Made by a program: the position numbers and the translations under genes. This document shows positions 31,880-43,029 of a DNA stretch of 64,000 nt, piece by piece. Position 1 is the stretch's first letter. The number at the start of each line of letters is the position of its first letter. The DNA is from Nageia nagi (lineage: Eukaryota > Pinophyta): contig JBITNC010000001.1 of the NCBI GenBank assembly GCA_050084985.1, positions 45,446,001 to 45,510,000 on the forward strand, given 5' to 3'. The notes below the pieces were generated by a model. The model was not told the origin of the DNA, made no database searches, and was given only the letters and a program-made list of their open reading frames with translations.

Positions 31880-32330
31880 ACTAAGGGAACATGAAGTATG
31901 GAACATGCATTTTGATGGAGCGAAGTCTAAGAATGGAGCTAGCATTGGGGTAGTTTTAAGATCCCCTTCTAATGAAAATAAGAGGTATTCTTTCCATATT
32001 ACATAGAGTTTTACTAATAATGTAGTAGAGTATGAAGCCTTGTTCTTAGGGATTGAACAAACAACAAAGTTGAGAATTAAATATTTGACTATTTTTGGTG
32101 ATTCCAAACTAATTATAAATCAAGTGATTAATAAATGTTCTATTAAACATCATTATTTGAAAAAATGCAAAAATAGAGTATGAAAATTATTAGAGAGCTT
32201 TGATGCTCTAAATTTTACTACAATCCTTAGAGATTAGAATAGTGAAGCTAATGTCTTGACCCATAAAGGATTAAGATTTGATCCTACACATCATTGGTTG
32301 AAAAGGAAAGTTATTTAGTTGATTTTCAAA
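31880..32330 (+). pseudogene. gypsy-4 additional RNase H (aRNH), placed before RT
   Basis: The reading EVWNMHFDGAKSKNGASIGV (catalytic Asp), then FTNNVVEYEALFLGIEQTTK (catalytic Glu), then FGDSKLIINQVINKC (catalytic Asp) and EANVLTHKGLRFDP (the final A-D-A-L-A-type motif, its Asp changed). This is the archaeal/plant type RNase H fold with all blocks in order. The Tat lineage has such a second RNase H, usually shown between the gypsy RNase H and integrase. Here it lies between protease and RT, and another RNase H follows RT (33600-33960). Stops are few. Confidence 0.85.
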
Positions 32331-33500
32331 CCTTATGTTCCTAACAATGATATTTTCTAATTTTTTTTTTGATAATGATGGGAATATTAACTCTTTCTTG
32401 GCTACTCAAATATTATTCTCAAACAACCAAGAGTCACTGATTGAGGTATTCAATGAAGAAGATATTGTATAATTAAAAACTAATACCTTGCCCAAAGGTA
32501 TTATTGCTTTTGAATATCTCTCTAATAGAGATGATCATACAAGAAAAAGAAAGATTTTAGTTTCTCCTAAGAACTTTAAGAAGTTAGAAATAGCTCCCAA
32601 TAAGGTTCTTAAAGTTGGTATTAAAAACTTATCTGAAGATATTGAGTAGATAGCTAAAATGATGAAGGATTTTGCTATTATCATGGCATGGACCTATTTT
32701 GATTTGAAGGTGTATAACAAATATTTTATTCAACATAACATAGAATTGGTGGAAGGGGCAAATAATTTTTGACAAATAAAAACTAATGAATCTTAAGATT
32801 GAAGTGGTTATGCAATAAGAAATTCAAAAGTTATTCCAAGAAAGGATCATATATCCCATCCAATATTCTACTTGGGTGGCTAATTTGGTTTTAGTTAGGA
32901 AGAAAAATAGAGATATCATGATATGTATAGATTTACAAAATATAAATAGACCCTCATTGAGAGATAATTATCCATTGCATCCTATGGAACAAATCTTAAA
33001 TGCTATTGTAGGATCAAAATGTTTTTCTTTTCTTGATGGTTTCTTTGGGTATAACCAGATTTAGTGAAAGATGAGGATCAATACAAAATAATATTCACCA
33101 TAAAATGGAGAATACTTGCTTTTCAATGGATTCCATTTGGCTTTCCCAATGCTAGAGCCACTTTTTAATAAGTGATGGACTATGCATTTAGGGAATTAAT
33201 TAACAAAAGTGTTTTAGTTTATTTAGATGACATCATTTATTTTTCAAAAAAGAAGAATTATCACTTACAACATCTTTGAAATTTTTTCCTAAAGTGTCAA
33301 TAATTTGGAATATCATTGAATTCGAAGAAATCCATTTGTTCTATGGATCAAGAAAAGTTGCTAGGTCATGTAATTTCAAAAGATGGATTTTTAATTGATT
33401 CGAAGTGATTCAAAGAGAGTGGGAGCTATATCAAAACTCACCATTCTATCTAATATTAAGAAGTTGCAAGATCTTTTGGGTCAAATAAATTATTTGAGGA
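32331..33500 (+). pseudogene. gypsy-4 reverse transcriptase
   Basis: A decayed linker comes first (about 32390-32800, with DHTRKRKILVSPKNFKK). RT blocks follow: IIYPIQYSTWVANLVLVRKK, ICIDLQNINRPSLRDNYPLH, PMEQILNAIVGSKCFSFLDG (first catalytic Asp) and FFGYNQI. After a frame change come WIPFGFPNA-like remnants and VLVYLDDIIYFSKK (YLDD box, about 33212-33253). The region after it includes LGQINYLRRFIQD. The best open piece is 32876-33064. Stops and at least two frame changes break it. Confidence 0.88.
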
Positions 33501-34010
33501 GATTCATCCAGGATTGCTTCAGAATTATCTTACCACTAATAGAACTGTTGAAACATAAATTTCCTTTTAAGTAGACTCAAGAGAAAATCATGGTTTTTGA
33601 ATAGATCAAATCATCCATCATGTCCCTTTAGTTTAAAAAATATAAACTTTTCAAAAGAATTTATTTTGTATGCATATGGAGTAGAAAAAAGTATAACAAC
33701 AATTTTAACTCAGAAAGAAGACAATCATGATGAAAACCCCATAACTTTCTTTAGCCAAACACTACATGATGCTAAAGAAAGGTATGGATTCATTAAAAAA
33801 TAGGTGTTTACAATAATGAAAGCTCTCAATAAATTTAAGCATTACATTTATTAGAATAAAATTTTAGTGCTTACAATTCATTCAAATGTTAGAAGTTATA
33901 TTTTACAAGGTTAAATGGACTAAGGGAGAGCTAAATAGATCACAAAGATTCTGAAATATGAAGTTGAAATCTATCCTACTAAGGTATTCAAGGGGAGAGT
34001 TATTTGTAAG
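33501..34010 (+). pseudogene. gypsy-4 RNase H (gypsy type)
   Basis: It follows RT. The connection ELLKHKFPFK, then QIKSSIM, KEFILYAYGVEKSITTILTQ (catalytic Asp of YxAS/D replaced, reading YAYGVE), KEDNHDENPITFFSQTLHDA, KERYGFIKK (equivalent of the E/Y block), VFTIMKALNKFKHYI. The open piece is 33597-33803. This is the second RNase H of the element and sits in the normal place. Confidence 0.82.
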
Positions 34011-34649
34011 TAGTTGGATAAGAATCAAAACTCAGAGCACATTATGATTATTGAAGAAGAAATGCAAGATAATGAACTTTTGCAAGAACCAAAAAATTGG
34101 CTAACACAATTATGTATATATTTTGATAGTAGTAGGTTACCATATGAAGTCAATGCTTCCCAAAGGAGAAGATTTAGATTAAATTCACTCAATTATTTTA
34201 TGAAAGATCATTATTTTTTACAGAAAAAAAATCATGAAAGGATGGTATTGAGGTGCATATAGTCTAAAAAAGTTGCTAAAGTTATAAATAAATTCCATTC
34301 TTCTTTTTTCAAAGATTCAAGATATACCACTGTATCCACAATTTTACAAGTAGGCTATTATTTGTCATCCATGTACATTAATTAATTTTAGATTGCAAAA
34401 GAATATGAAAAATATCATATATTTGTAGGAAGGATAAGAATGGAAGAAATGCCATTACAACCTCACTATAGAAGAACCATTCTAGAAATGGGCCTTAATT
34501 TTATTAGCATGATCTATCCAGGGTCATCATTAGGAAATAAGTTCATCTTAATAGTTACATATTATTTCAAAATATGTACTAAAGCTTATACAATAAAATA
34601 CCAAGATCAAGATACAATTATCTCTTTCATGAAGATTATCTCTTTTTAA
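34011..34649 (+). pseudogene. gypsy-4 integrase N-terminal half
   Basis: The open piece 34014-34262 gives WLTQLCIYFDSSRLPYEVNA, RRRFRLNSLNYFMKDHYFLQ and ERMVLRCI, the linker before integrase. Then decayed zinc-binding remnants (VINKFHSSFF) and the piece 34440-34649 with MPLQPHYRRTILEMGLNFIS, IYPGSSLGNKFILIVTYYFK (the first catalytic Asp equivalent, normally GLDFIG, is Asn here) and QDQDTIISFMK. The domain ends there; the second Asp and the Glu are not found. Truncation by deletion or by whatever begins at about 34650 is likely. Confidence 0.8.
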
Positions 34650-34846
34650 TCCTTGTGTATATTTTTTGAGGTTTGTATTTTTCTCATTAAATAGGCTAGA
34701 TATGTATTTTATTTACTTCACTCCATTTCAAATCCATTTCCTTAGCTTATTTACATCCACAAATTTTTCAAGTCATATTAAGCCCTAAGGTTTGTGATTT
34801 CATAGAGTTTGATTTCACTCATTTTTAATCCTTGTTCAATAGTTTC
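34650..34846. other. Junction stretch with no recognisable feature
   Basis: This is AT-rich DNA between the end of gypsy-4 integrase and the start of the unassigned coding-like region. I see no LTR end, primer site or domain. It may be leader sequence of what follows. Confidence 0.4.
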
Positions 34847-37429
34847 ATAAATATGGGTAATTTCATAGCTCTCCAAAGTACTATAAATGATAGGAACAAT
34901 AGTTTCTTTGATACAAATATGTTAAATAATTATATCGATATGAAAACCAAACCCTTAAAAGCCACAAATGCTAAAGATAAACAAGTATGGGACTTGATTT
35001 ATGAAATTGATTTTATTCTACCATTCCTCTATGAAAGATTCCATCCTTGCCTTGAGCTAGTAGATGCCCTTAATAAGAAAGCATTTTATGAAACAAAAAA
35101 TGTAAAAGATGATTAGGGTAATGTTATTACTAATTTAAGTAGGTTTTCCATGTACAATGCCTTTGGTCATCCTGATAATACATTAGACTAGGCCAATGTT
35201 AAAGTAGCCATAAAAGATACTGAGAAATATTCATTAGATTAGCTAAACTCATATTTGTTGATTCCTGTCATTGAGAAGAAAAACATATATAGAATTTTAG
35301 GGTTTAAATTGGATATGGCCTGATTTATTATCATCATCATGATGCTTTGTAGGGAAGAGGATATCCAAATTATCCATTCAAAACATACCACTACTGCATA
35401 CATGATAATCAAATACTATGATTAATATAATCAAGATTGCTTCAATCTTGTTGAGGATATATTGACCATTCAGATAGTTAATAAAGATAGACTCAACCAA
35501 TTCCACTATCCTTCTCTTCTATGTTGGTTGTTGCTTCATCAACAACCAAAGATCTTTCCAAATTTCCAACTCAATCAAAAGAATGCAAATGGTAATTTGA
35601 GGAGAGCCAATCAATGGGATAATGTGTTATGTCTTAGTGGGTCTTATTATGAACTTGTAAGTATTTCCTATTTTCAACTTTAAATTTCATTTTTGGCACT
35701 ACTTTCCTAGGTTATCTTAGTCAACTCTCTCATATTTAAAGATGGACTAGTTTAAGAAAGGGGATTACTACTTCTTAGAAATTATACAGTCATTTTGCTT
35801 AGTGGATTCTATGATAAGGCTAGGAAGTTGCCCTTTTATGTTTCAAATTGGTTGTTTGGTGAGGATTGGTTTGATATTATGTTTAAAATTGGTTGTTTGC
35901 TATATTTTGGTGAGGATTGTTTATATACATATAAACTTAGTTTTGACTCAGTTTAGGCTCATCATAGGAATTATTGGGAATCTTACTTGACATAAAAGAT
36001 AAAAAATATACAATTATCTAAAATTGTTGCTTCTTAGTCTTATGACACATTAGGAGTTTTTACCACATATTTGAAATCTATAAATTCAAAAGCTGCATAT
36101 TTTATAAGGTCCTATATGGATGAATTTGATAATTATCAGAACAATCTAAAGATAGAGTCATTCTTGTCAAATTCAATGTTAGAAACTTCATGCATGGAAC
36201 TATGGCAAAACAATTATATCATCAGGATTGACTTTGCTATTGCCATAGATAAGGAGAAAAATTTACCCAAAACTTTACAAAAGTGCTTAGATAATTATAA
36301 TTTCTTTGGACACAAGAAGAAGTGCTTCACACAATACAAGATTGAAAGTAAGCATAAATATTTACAATGGATGTAAGAGAAGGATAAAGCTTTTTGTGAA
36401 TCTTATGAAAATTAATATGCTTTCAAAAAGGGAAAATACCTAGAGAATAAAAGTGTTGAAACAATAATAAGACTCTTAGAAGTAGACAAAGATAAAAAAA
36501 TAATTAACTTTGGAAAAGAAGAATTGTTAAGAAAATAACAAAATCATGGAGAAGGGCCTAAATTAATGGAAGCTACTATGAAGACTAAGATTACAGATAG
36601 GATAGTGTCAGATAAATACATTGAATACATTAAAGAGATGCAAGAAAAATTGGCCAAGGAATAGGAGAAATAGAGAAAAGATCAAGAAAATAAGGATGCC
36701 GCATTAAAAAAGCAACTAGAGAAATAAGATGCACTGGGGAAAAAGATTATAAAGAAAAGACAAGTTACAAATCCTAAGAAGACATATAAAATAATGAATA
36801 AAGGTAGAAAAGAAAATCCTAAACCTATTATAAAGATGATCCTTCAAGGATCCACCACTGGGGATGATAATCCTGTCTCCACATAAACCAAAGATGACAT
36901 TGAGATAGATAACTCAAAAGCTAGTGGAGGAGAGGACATAGATACTTCTCAACCTTTTATTATGAAGAAAAGGAGAAGTAATAGAAAATAATCCTCATGA
37001 AAAGATACATATAAAGGTGAAGGAACATGTACAAAAGAAGAAAGTCCAACTTCAAAAGTTCAAGAGGGGGAAAAAAATCCAAGGCAAACATAGGGTGAGT
37101 CTTCCTAGGTGGATATGATGCCAGGTAGCCCTCAATAAAAAGAGATAAGTATTGAATTTGAATTTGATGAGGATTTTATAATTGTTATTCTTCCCATTTC
37201 ATTTCACAAGATAAATACATCTAAAAAACCATATATTTGAGCAAAGTAGACAAATCTAACGAAGAGTGGTGTGATAAGATGAGGAAGAAATAACAAAAAC
37301 TTCCTAGGTAAATTCAGTTAAACACATATGTAGACATACAAAAGCAAGTTCTTGAAATTTTAGCTAAGAAAATAGATTAGTCTATAAGACAACCTTCAGA
37401 TGTATAAGGTATTTCTTCTCCAAAGGAGT
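34847..37429 (+). pseudogene. Unassigned coding-like region of about 860 codons
   Basis: Not recognised. Starting at MGNFIALQSTIN (ATG about 34853), one frame stays coding-like with a few TAG/TAA/TGA codons: DKQVWDLIYEIDFILPFLYE, ERFHPCLELVDALNKKAFYE, FSMYNAFGHPDNTL, DTEKYSLD, LLCWLLLHQQPKIF, WDNVLCLSGSYYEL. After frame changes it reads LPFYVSNWLFGEDWFDIMF, SINSKAAYFIRSYMDEFDNY and ELWQNNYIIRIDFAIAIDKE. From about 36550 it becomes a charged, low-complexity tail with basic runs (KKRRSNRK), coiled coil (KEMQEKLAKE) and an acidic EFEFDEDF. GTAAGT at 35657 and TTCCTAG at 35704-35710 could mark a short intron. It could be an extra ORF of a retroelement or a captured host gene. Confidence 0.5.
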
Positions 37430-38100
37430 AAAACATTATTTTAGGTGCAACTAAGATGACTCACTTCAAGAAGAAGTTTAGAAATCATAGACCCCTCATG
37501 CTCATCCTAGGAGAAATGCAAAGAAGAATGAAAATAATTATCATGATCACAAAAGGAAAAGTTTGACAAAAATTGTAACTTTTGTGATGTCTATGATCAT
37601 AAAGAGAACCATTGCTTCAAGAAAAAGAGGGAGGAAAATGACAAAAGGCAAAGATAATGTGAACAAATTCAAAGAAAATAAGTATAAGAAAAGTGCTTAT
37701 GTTTTTGGTCTTTATTATAAGTCTCATACTTTTTCAAATGATTAGGTAGTGGATTCAAGTTGCACTAATCATATGAGCTTTGAAAGGAATAAGTTTGAAA
37801 ACTTTCATAAACATAGAAAGGATGCGGTAGTAATAGGTGATAATTCAATGCTAGAAGTTCAAGGGATTAGAAGCATCTTGATGCATGGAAAGATGATTGA
37901 ATATGTACCTTTTATGACTAAGTTAGGAATGAATCTTTTATTAGTTATTCAAATTGTAAAAAATAGATATACCTTTGAGTTCAATTCAAACTCTTAGAGT
38001 ATAAGGAAAGGGTTTGCCACCTTGATAAAAGGATTAGTTAAGAATGACCTTTATAAAGTTGATCAAATGCCTACTAAGTTGTGCCTAGCTTCAAATGTTT
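37430..38100 (+). pseudogene. copia-4 gag C-terminus and protease
   Basis: The zinc knuckle reads CNFCDVYDHKENHC with all four ligands (about 37577-37618). A lysine-rich stretch follows. The protease opens VVDSSCTNHMSFERNKFENF (about 37746-37805): the catalytic Asp is present but Gly of DSG is Ser. LGMNLLLVIQIVKNRYTFEF closes the domain (37749-37997 open). Confidence 0.85.
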
Positions 38101-39100
38101 TTTCTAAAGGAAACCTTTGGCATCAATGTTTGGGCCACCTAAACAACAAAAGTATTCAACTCATGAAGGACCAAGATCTTGTGAGAGGTTTATCTCCTAT
38201 ATATCCCTCCATTGGCCTTTGTGAAAATTGCATCTTAGGGAAGATGAAAAGATAAAGATTTGATAAGGACAAGGAAACTAAGGCATCTCAACCTCTCTAA
38301 TTGATAAACTCAGATTTGATAGGTTCTTTTCAAACTAAGTCACTTGGAGGAGCATCTTATATCCTTAATTTTATTGATGACTTTAGTAGGATGAATTTTG
38401 AGTATCTACTAGAGCATAAAGATAAAACCTTTGATATGTTCAAAGAGTTCATGGCCTTAGTTAAAAATTAAATCAATATTAAGATTAAGATTCTAAGGTC
38501 AAATAATGGGGGTGAATACATAAAAAATGAGTTCAACAACTTTCATGCAAATCATGGAATCAAAAGGCAATTTACTAGCCCTTATATTCAGCAATAGAGT
38601 GGTGTTGCAAAGAGGAAGAAAAGAACCATAATAGATATGGCTAGATGCATGATGGGAAATCTTCCTAAATTTTTATGGGTTAAAACTATGAGCACTGCTC
38701 TCTACACCTTGAATAGGTGTCCCATAAAAGTTGTTGAAGGAAAGAATCCATATGAAACATGGAAAGAAAAGAATCTATATGAGGCATGGAAAGGAAAGAA
38801 ATTTGATATCTCATATCTAAGGGTCTTTATATGTAAATAGTTTTCATTCATAATTTATAAAAAAGGAAGAAGTTGGATAATAAGTCAGAAAAATGCATCT
38901 TTGTGGGATATGACAATCAACATAGAGGGTATAGGCTCTACTCTCGTTTAGTAAAAGTTGATATTATTTCAAGGGAAGTCAAGTTAAATGATATTATTAG
39001 TGTGTATTTTTAAAGTGAAGTCTTTGAATACTCTTTAAAAATTCCTAAGTGGTTGTATATTTCTGTAGATAAGTCACCTTAAGAGAAAAATTCTACAACT
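38022..39100 (+). pseudogene. copia-4 integrase
   Basis: The zinc-binding part is intact: WHQCLGHLNNKSIQLMKDQD ... LCENCILGKMKR (38022-38255 open). In the core the first Asp is kept (SDLIGSFQTKSLGG), the second has become Asn (LRSNNGGEYIKNEF), and the Glu motif is changed (SGVAKRKKRT, normally NGVVERKNRT). MARCMMGNLPKFLW and TLNRCPIK follow. An in-frame 27-bp duplication (38745-38798) repeats NPYETWKEK as NLYEAWKGK. Two lost catalytic residues and several stops make it dead. Confidence 0.87.
38745..38798 (+). repeat. 27-bp in-frame tandem duplication in copia-4 integrase
   Basis: 38745-38771 and 38772-38798 both read AAT-C/T-ATATGA-R-CATGGAAAG-type sequence. The nine codons NPYETWKEK and NLYEAWKGK are adjacent, while copia-2 has the segment once. 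Confidence 0.8.
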
Positions 39101-39169
39101 TAGTGGATAACTAGAAACATGACTTTGAATACATCTCTCCTTGGTAAATTAACAATTATAATGAGCCTT

Positions 39170-39960
39170 CAACCTTTAAGGAGGCGTATAAACATGCTTG
39201 TTGGATGGATACCATGAAGTTGGAATATGAGGTACTTATGAAAAATAGAACTTGAGATTTAGTTCCAGACTCATCCTAAAAGAATGTAATTTGGAACAAG
39301 TGGATTTATAAGATCAAGTATAATTTAGAATGTGAAATTGAGAAATATTAAGCAAGATTGATGGCTAAGGATTTCAATTAAAATTATGGAGTTGATTATG
39401 AGGAAATATTTACCCTAGTATTAAATATGGCTATAGTAAAATTGATCCTTTCCCTTTTAGTAGCTCATTGTTGGAAGGTACTTTAACTTGATATAAAGAG
39501 TGCATTTCTCAATGGTGACTTATATGTTGAAATCTTCATGAGTTAGCCATAAGGGTTTGTTCTTCAAGGAAAAGAGTCCCATATGTGCAAGCTAAATAAG
39601 TCTTTGTATGTACTTAATCAAGTGCCAACAGTAGGGTATAAGATGATTTCAAGGTATTTTGAGACTCTTGAGCTCTCCACATGCTACTCAAACTCAAATA
39701 TTTATGTGCTTAATGAAAGAAAAGACTTGTTCTTAATTATTATCTATGTGGATGATCTTTTGATCACAAGGAATGATATGATGATCATAAATGAGTACAT
39801 AACTAAACTTAAGGTAGAATATGAGATGATTGATCTTGGTCTCTTGCACTACTACCTTAGAATGCAAGTGTATCAATGTAAGGATTATAGCTACCTTAGT
39901 CAATCCAAGTATATCTAAGATATTTTGCAAAATTTTGGAATGGAAGAGTGTAAGCCTATG
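39170..39960 (+). pseudogene. copia-4 reverse transcriptase
   Basis: RT blocks with several stops. A decayed N-terminal part (KNVIWNKWIYKIKYN-like), then DIKSAFLNGDLYVEIF, MCKLNKSLYVLNQVPT (open 39583-39918), IYVDDLLIT (catalytic YVDD, 39742-39756), KVEYEMIDLGLLHYYLRMQV and YLSQSKYI. Stops are mainly TAG and TAA at Gln positions. Confidence 0.88.
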
Positions 39961-40705
39961 GTTATTACCATTTCTCCTAGAATAAATCTTAAAACTAACT
40001 TAAACTATCAGTTAGCAGATGCTACTAAGCATTGAATGCTTATTGGTAGTCTTCTTTATTTGATTATCTTTAGATCAGATATTGCCTATGTAGTAAATAT
40101 GATGGTAAGGTTTATGTATAAACCTTATGTTTAGCATTTTCATGCTATTAACAAGATTTTGAGGTATATTGTAGGCACAAAAGATATTGCCCTCAAGTTT
40201 ACTAAGTTACCTTCTTTTGTTCTTTCAGGGTTCTCAGATTCTATAGGTATGATAGAGATGATAAAAAAATTTCTTCTACTTATGTGTTTAATATTGGATT
40301 AGGTGTTATCTCTTGATATTCCAATAAGTAGCCTACAATCACTTTGTCCACCATAAAAGCATAATATAGAGTTGTGATTATTTTAGCCTAAGAAGTGATT
40401 TGGCTTAAGTATATTATGAAAGAAATTGGGTAAGAACCAATTGGCCCATCCTTGATATTTTTAAATAATCAGTTGGCCATTACTTTTTCCAAAAACCATG
40501 TGTTCCATCATAGAATAAAATATGTCAAAATCGAAGCACATTTCATTATGGAGAAAGTTCTAGATGGCACCTTGCAACTTTAGTATTTTCCATTGAATAA
40601 AAACTTTGTTGATATGTTCATTAAGCCCCTTTTAGACACTCATTTCTACAAGCTTCAAGAGTATCTCAAAGTGGCAAAGTTTTCCTCAAAGGGGATTGGA
40701 GTTTG
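39961..40705 (+). pseudogene. copia-4 RNase H
   Basis: It continues RT. Visible are MLIGSLLYLI, INKILRYIVGTKDIALKF, a decayed D-x-x-x-D block, STIKA then a stop in place of the SxxEAEY box (Glu region changed), NNQLAITFSKNHVFHHRIK, VDMFIKPLLDTHFYKLQ. It ends at the TGA near 40703 after KGIGV, the counterpart of SRGSEV in copia-1 and copia-2. Confidence 0.8.
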
Positions 40706-41244
40706 AATTCTTATTGAATTCATTTTTTGTCATTATAAATTCATCCCTAAGAGGATTGTTTTTTATTGTATATTATTGATATTTGTGGGTACACTTTTGT
40801 ATTTAGTTCTCCATTTGTGAAGAACTAATATATGCATGTTGGCATTATTTGGTCATCCACATGAGATGAACTTATTTGTACACTTCTTGCATTGTTTAGT
40901 TATCCGTGTGTGAGGAAATAGTATGTGCATGTTGGAACTACTTATTTATCCATGTGTGAGGAACTACTATGTGTATGATTGGATGTATATCCTATTTTTT
41001 GATAATGATGATCAACACATGTGTTTCTTATACAACATGTGACTATGAGTTTGCTTGGCATCTTTGTGATGACTTATAGTATAAAATTTGATCAATTTAT
41101 GGATGGCATTATTTGATTCATTTATCTAATATTTATATGAATGTATGATGCATCTAACTGATCTTGTGTATGAGCTTCTTGTGGCTTGTAGATTTCTTCT
41201 TGAGAATGAAGGTTACTTCTAGTATGCAGGCTCATGTAGGCTCA
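40706..41244 (+). other. copia-4 3' noncoding region with hairpin units
   Basis: A 24-nt hairpin TAGTTCT ... AGAACTA (40804-40827, 7-bp stem) lies where copia-1 and copia-2 have theirs. Weaker relatives TTAGTTATCCGTGTGTGAGG and TTATCCATGTGTGAGGAAC follow (about 40896-40970). The conserved block starting CAACATGTGACTATGAG is at about 41034. The region runs into the gap before a polypurine tract or LTR. Confidence 0.7.
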
Positions 41245-41344
41245 NNNNNNNNNNNNNNNNNNNNNNNNNNNNNNNNNNNNNNNNNNNNNNNNNNNNNNNN
41301 NNNNNNNNNNNNNNNNNNNNNNNNNNNNNNNNNNNNNNNNNNNN
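41245..41344. other. Assembly gap (100 N)
   Basis: Exactly 100 N, the conventional length for a gap of unknown size. Left is copia-4 3' noncoding sequence and right is unrelated, so copia-4's end and possibly more are missing. Confidence 1.
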
Positions 41345-42640
41345 TAAGCTCTACAACATGATGTAATAAAATTAACAAAAAGAGAAACTTAAAAAATTAC
41401 TTTTTTACCTTTTGTATTTTTTATTTAAAAAAAACTCAAACTTTAAAAACACATTTCTCACACATACGGCTTAGATTTTTGATCCAAAAGAAGCATCATG
41501 AAGCTGGAGATGAAAAGAACATAATGTATATGAGTACACTGAATAACGAGAGGATCCAAATTTTAGATCACATGTACACTCTATTAAGCCCCAATAAGGT
41601 TTGTAATAATTATAAGGGAATCCATGTTTATCATTAGTCAATTATGATATGATATAATACTTTTATGTAGAGATGAATATAACTTAACACATTATATATA
41701 AAAAAATTTATGGGTACAACATTTTTGTATTTCTTTATGGCTTATTATTTCTTGATAATCATGGTCAATAACCATGGTCTATAATTGAAACATAAACTTT
41801 TATTGTTATATAAAATATGTAAAATATATGCATAAAAATGGTTGATCAATTATTTAAACTGAATGATTTAAAAAATTAATCATAAGTTATGTAAAAAATT
41901 CTTTAAAACCTTCCAACATTATTGATGAAGTTACATAATGAGTCAATACAAAAGTCTACTACATAATGTTTCATCATTGAATGCATAAAAATGACTAGAC
42001 CAAGATAAGTACATTTAAAGTTTCATTAAATATATATCTATTGGTATGTAGGATATTTAATCCACTCAATTAATGCTCTCATAATACAAGAGATAATAGT
42101 TATGCTGAGAGGCATTCTACAAACACAATAAGGGTACGAAGAGCTAGGATATCTATTTATCTGTCATCTAGGTACCACTAATTAAATTTCATATTTTTTT
42201 AATATCTAATGGATTATATTATAGTTGTAAAAATTTTTCATTATAAAATAAAATTGATACCAATTGAATTTGTATGATGTGTCAAAGATAAAAATATTTA
42301 TAGAGATATATTTTCCAATATTTATTTTGGATTCTCAGTGGCATGAACACTTCCAATTTGTGTATTAGAAGTCTTCTAATAGTTTAAGGCTTAGATATAG
42401 ATGGAACAACTTCAACAAGTGTAAACTACTCTACATAAGAGATATTGCGACCTTTTTAAGCATTGATAATCATATTTGCATCACACCAAGCTTCCATGAG
42501 CTTTCTCTTGATGCAAATGGAAATAAGATTGTTAAGGAAGATGAGTAAGTAGTGGGGACTATTGAATGCATCAAGATGTTTTCCAAGGCTCAATGTGAGT
42601 CTCTATCACATTTGAAATTTAGAGTCAACTGTGAATTTAG
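41345..42640. other. AT-rich stretch with no recognisable gene
   Basis: I looked for continuation of copia-4, copia-6 or gypsy-4 and found none. Readings on both strands are short and AT-driven. It could be decayed integrase of copia-6 or older intergenic DNA. Confidence 0.4.
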
Positions 42641-43020
42641 GTAATTGTAAATTTTCTTAAAATCTATTATTTTGCAACATGAATATTTTAATTTATTTTG
42701 GCAATGACCTTCTTATTATTCTCATTGGTGATGGTGCAACTATTCTTTTGGAATACTAATATATAGTCTTTAAAACACTTCTAACCAATGCTAAGGAGAT
42801 TATGATTTATCCTAGGAATATAGAAAGTGTCATGCATATGCATGATCTTGCTAGACTTTTTTTTGAAAGCAATGGAACCTTTTCTAATAATATCAACTTG
42901 ATTATTATCACCAAACCAAACTTTTTCGAAGATAGTTTCTTCAAGCTGAGTAAACAAGTTTTTATTCCAATTATTATGAGTTAGGAAGATATTACCATCA
43001 CCTTTATCTTCATTGTAGTT
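42640..43020 (-). pseudogene. copia-6 protease C-terminus and pre-integrase
   Basis: The minus strand reads KVWFGDNNQVDIIRKGSIAF, KIMHMHDTFYIPRINHNLLS, then IG and a stop. This is the copia G-D-x-x-x-V...KGSI...VxYIPxxxHNLLSIGQ segment. Then ILVFQKNSCTITNENNKKVI, the pre-integrase stretch. The active-site DSG is not legible. Confidence 0.75.
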
Positions 43021-43029
43021 ATCCTTATG

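Larger units (their letters stand above)
16738..34649 (+). mobile_element. gypsy-4: Tat-like Ty3/gypsy element, twice interrupted
   Basis: The 5' LTR (about 16738-17734), a primer site starting TGGCATGC, a long gag, protease, an extra RNase H, reverse transcriptase, the gypsy RNase H and the start of integrase can be followed across two insertions (copia-3 and a solo LTR). Both insertions sit in gag and are bordered by perfect 5-bp target duplications. Integrase stops near 34649 and no 3' LTR is found before the gap. Two RNase H domains are the mark of the Tat lineage. Confidence 0.85.
37430..41244 (+). mobile_element. copia-4: 5'-truncated copia element of the copia-1/2 family
   Basis: It starts abruptly within gag (LGATKMTHFKKKFRNH, matching LGATKTLFKKFNHQKK of copia-2) with no LTR or gag N-terminus to the left. 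It then runs through zinc knuckle, protease, integrase, RT, RNase H and the 3' noncoding region with hairpins, until the assembly gap at 41245. Domain wording is near copia-2 (for example DLGLLHYYLRMQVYQ in both). The 3' LTR would fall in or beyond the gap and is not seen after it. Confidence 0.88.
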
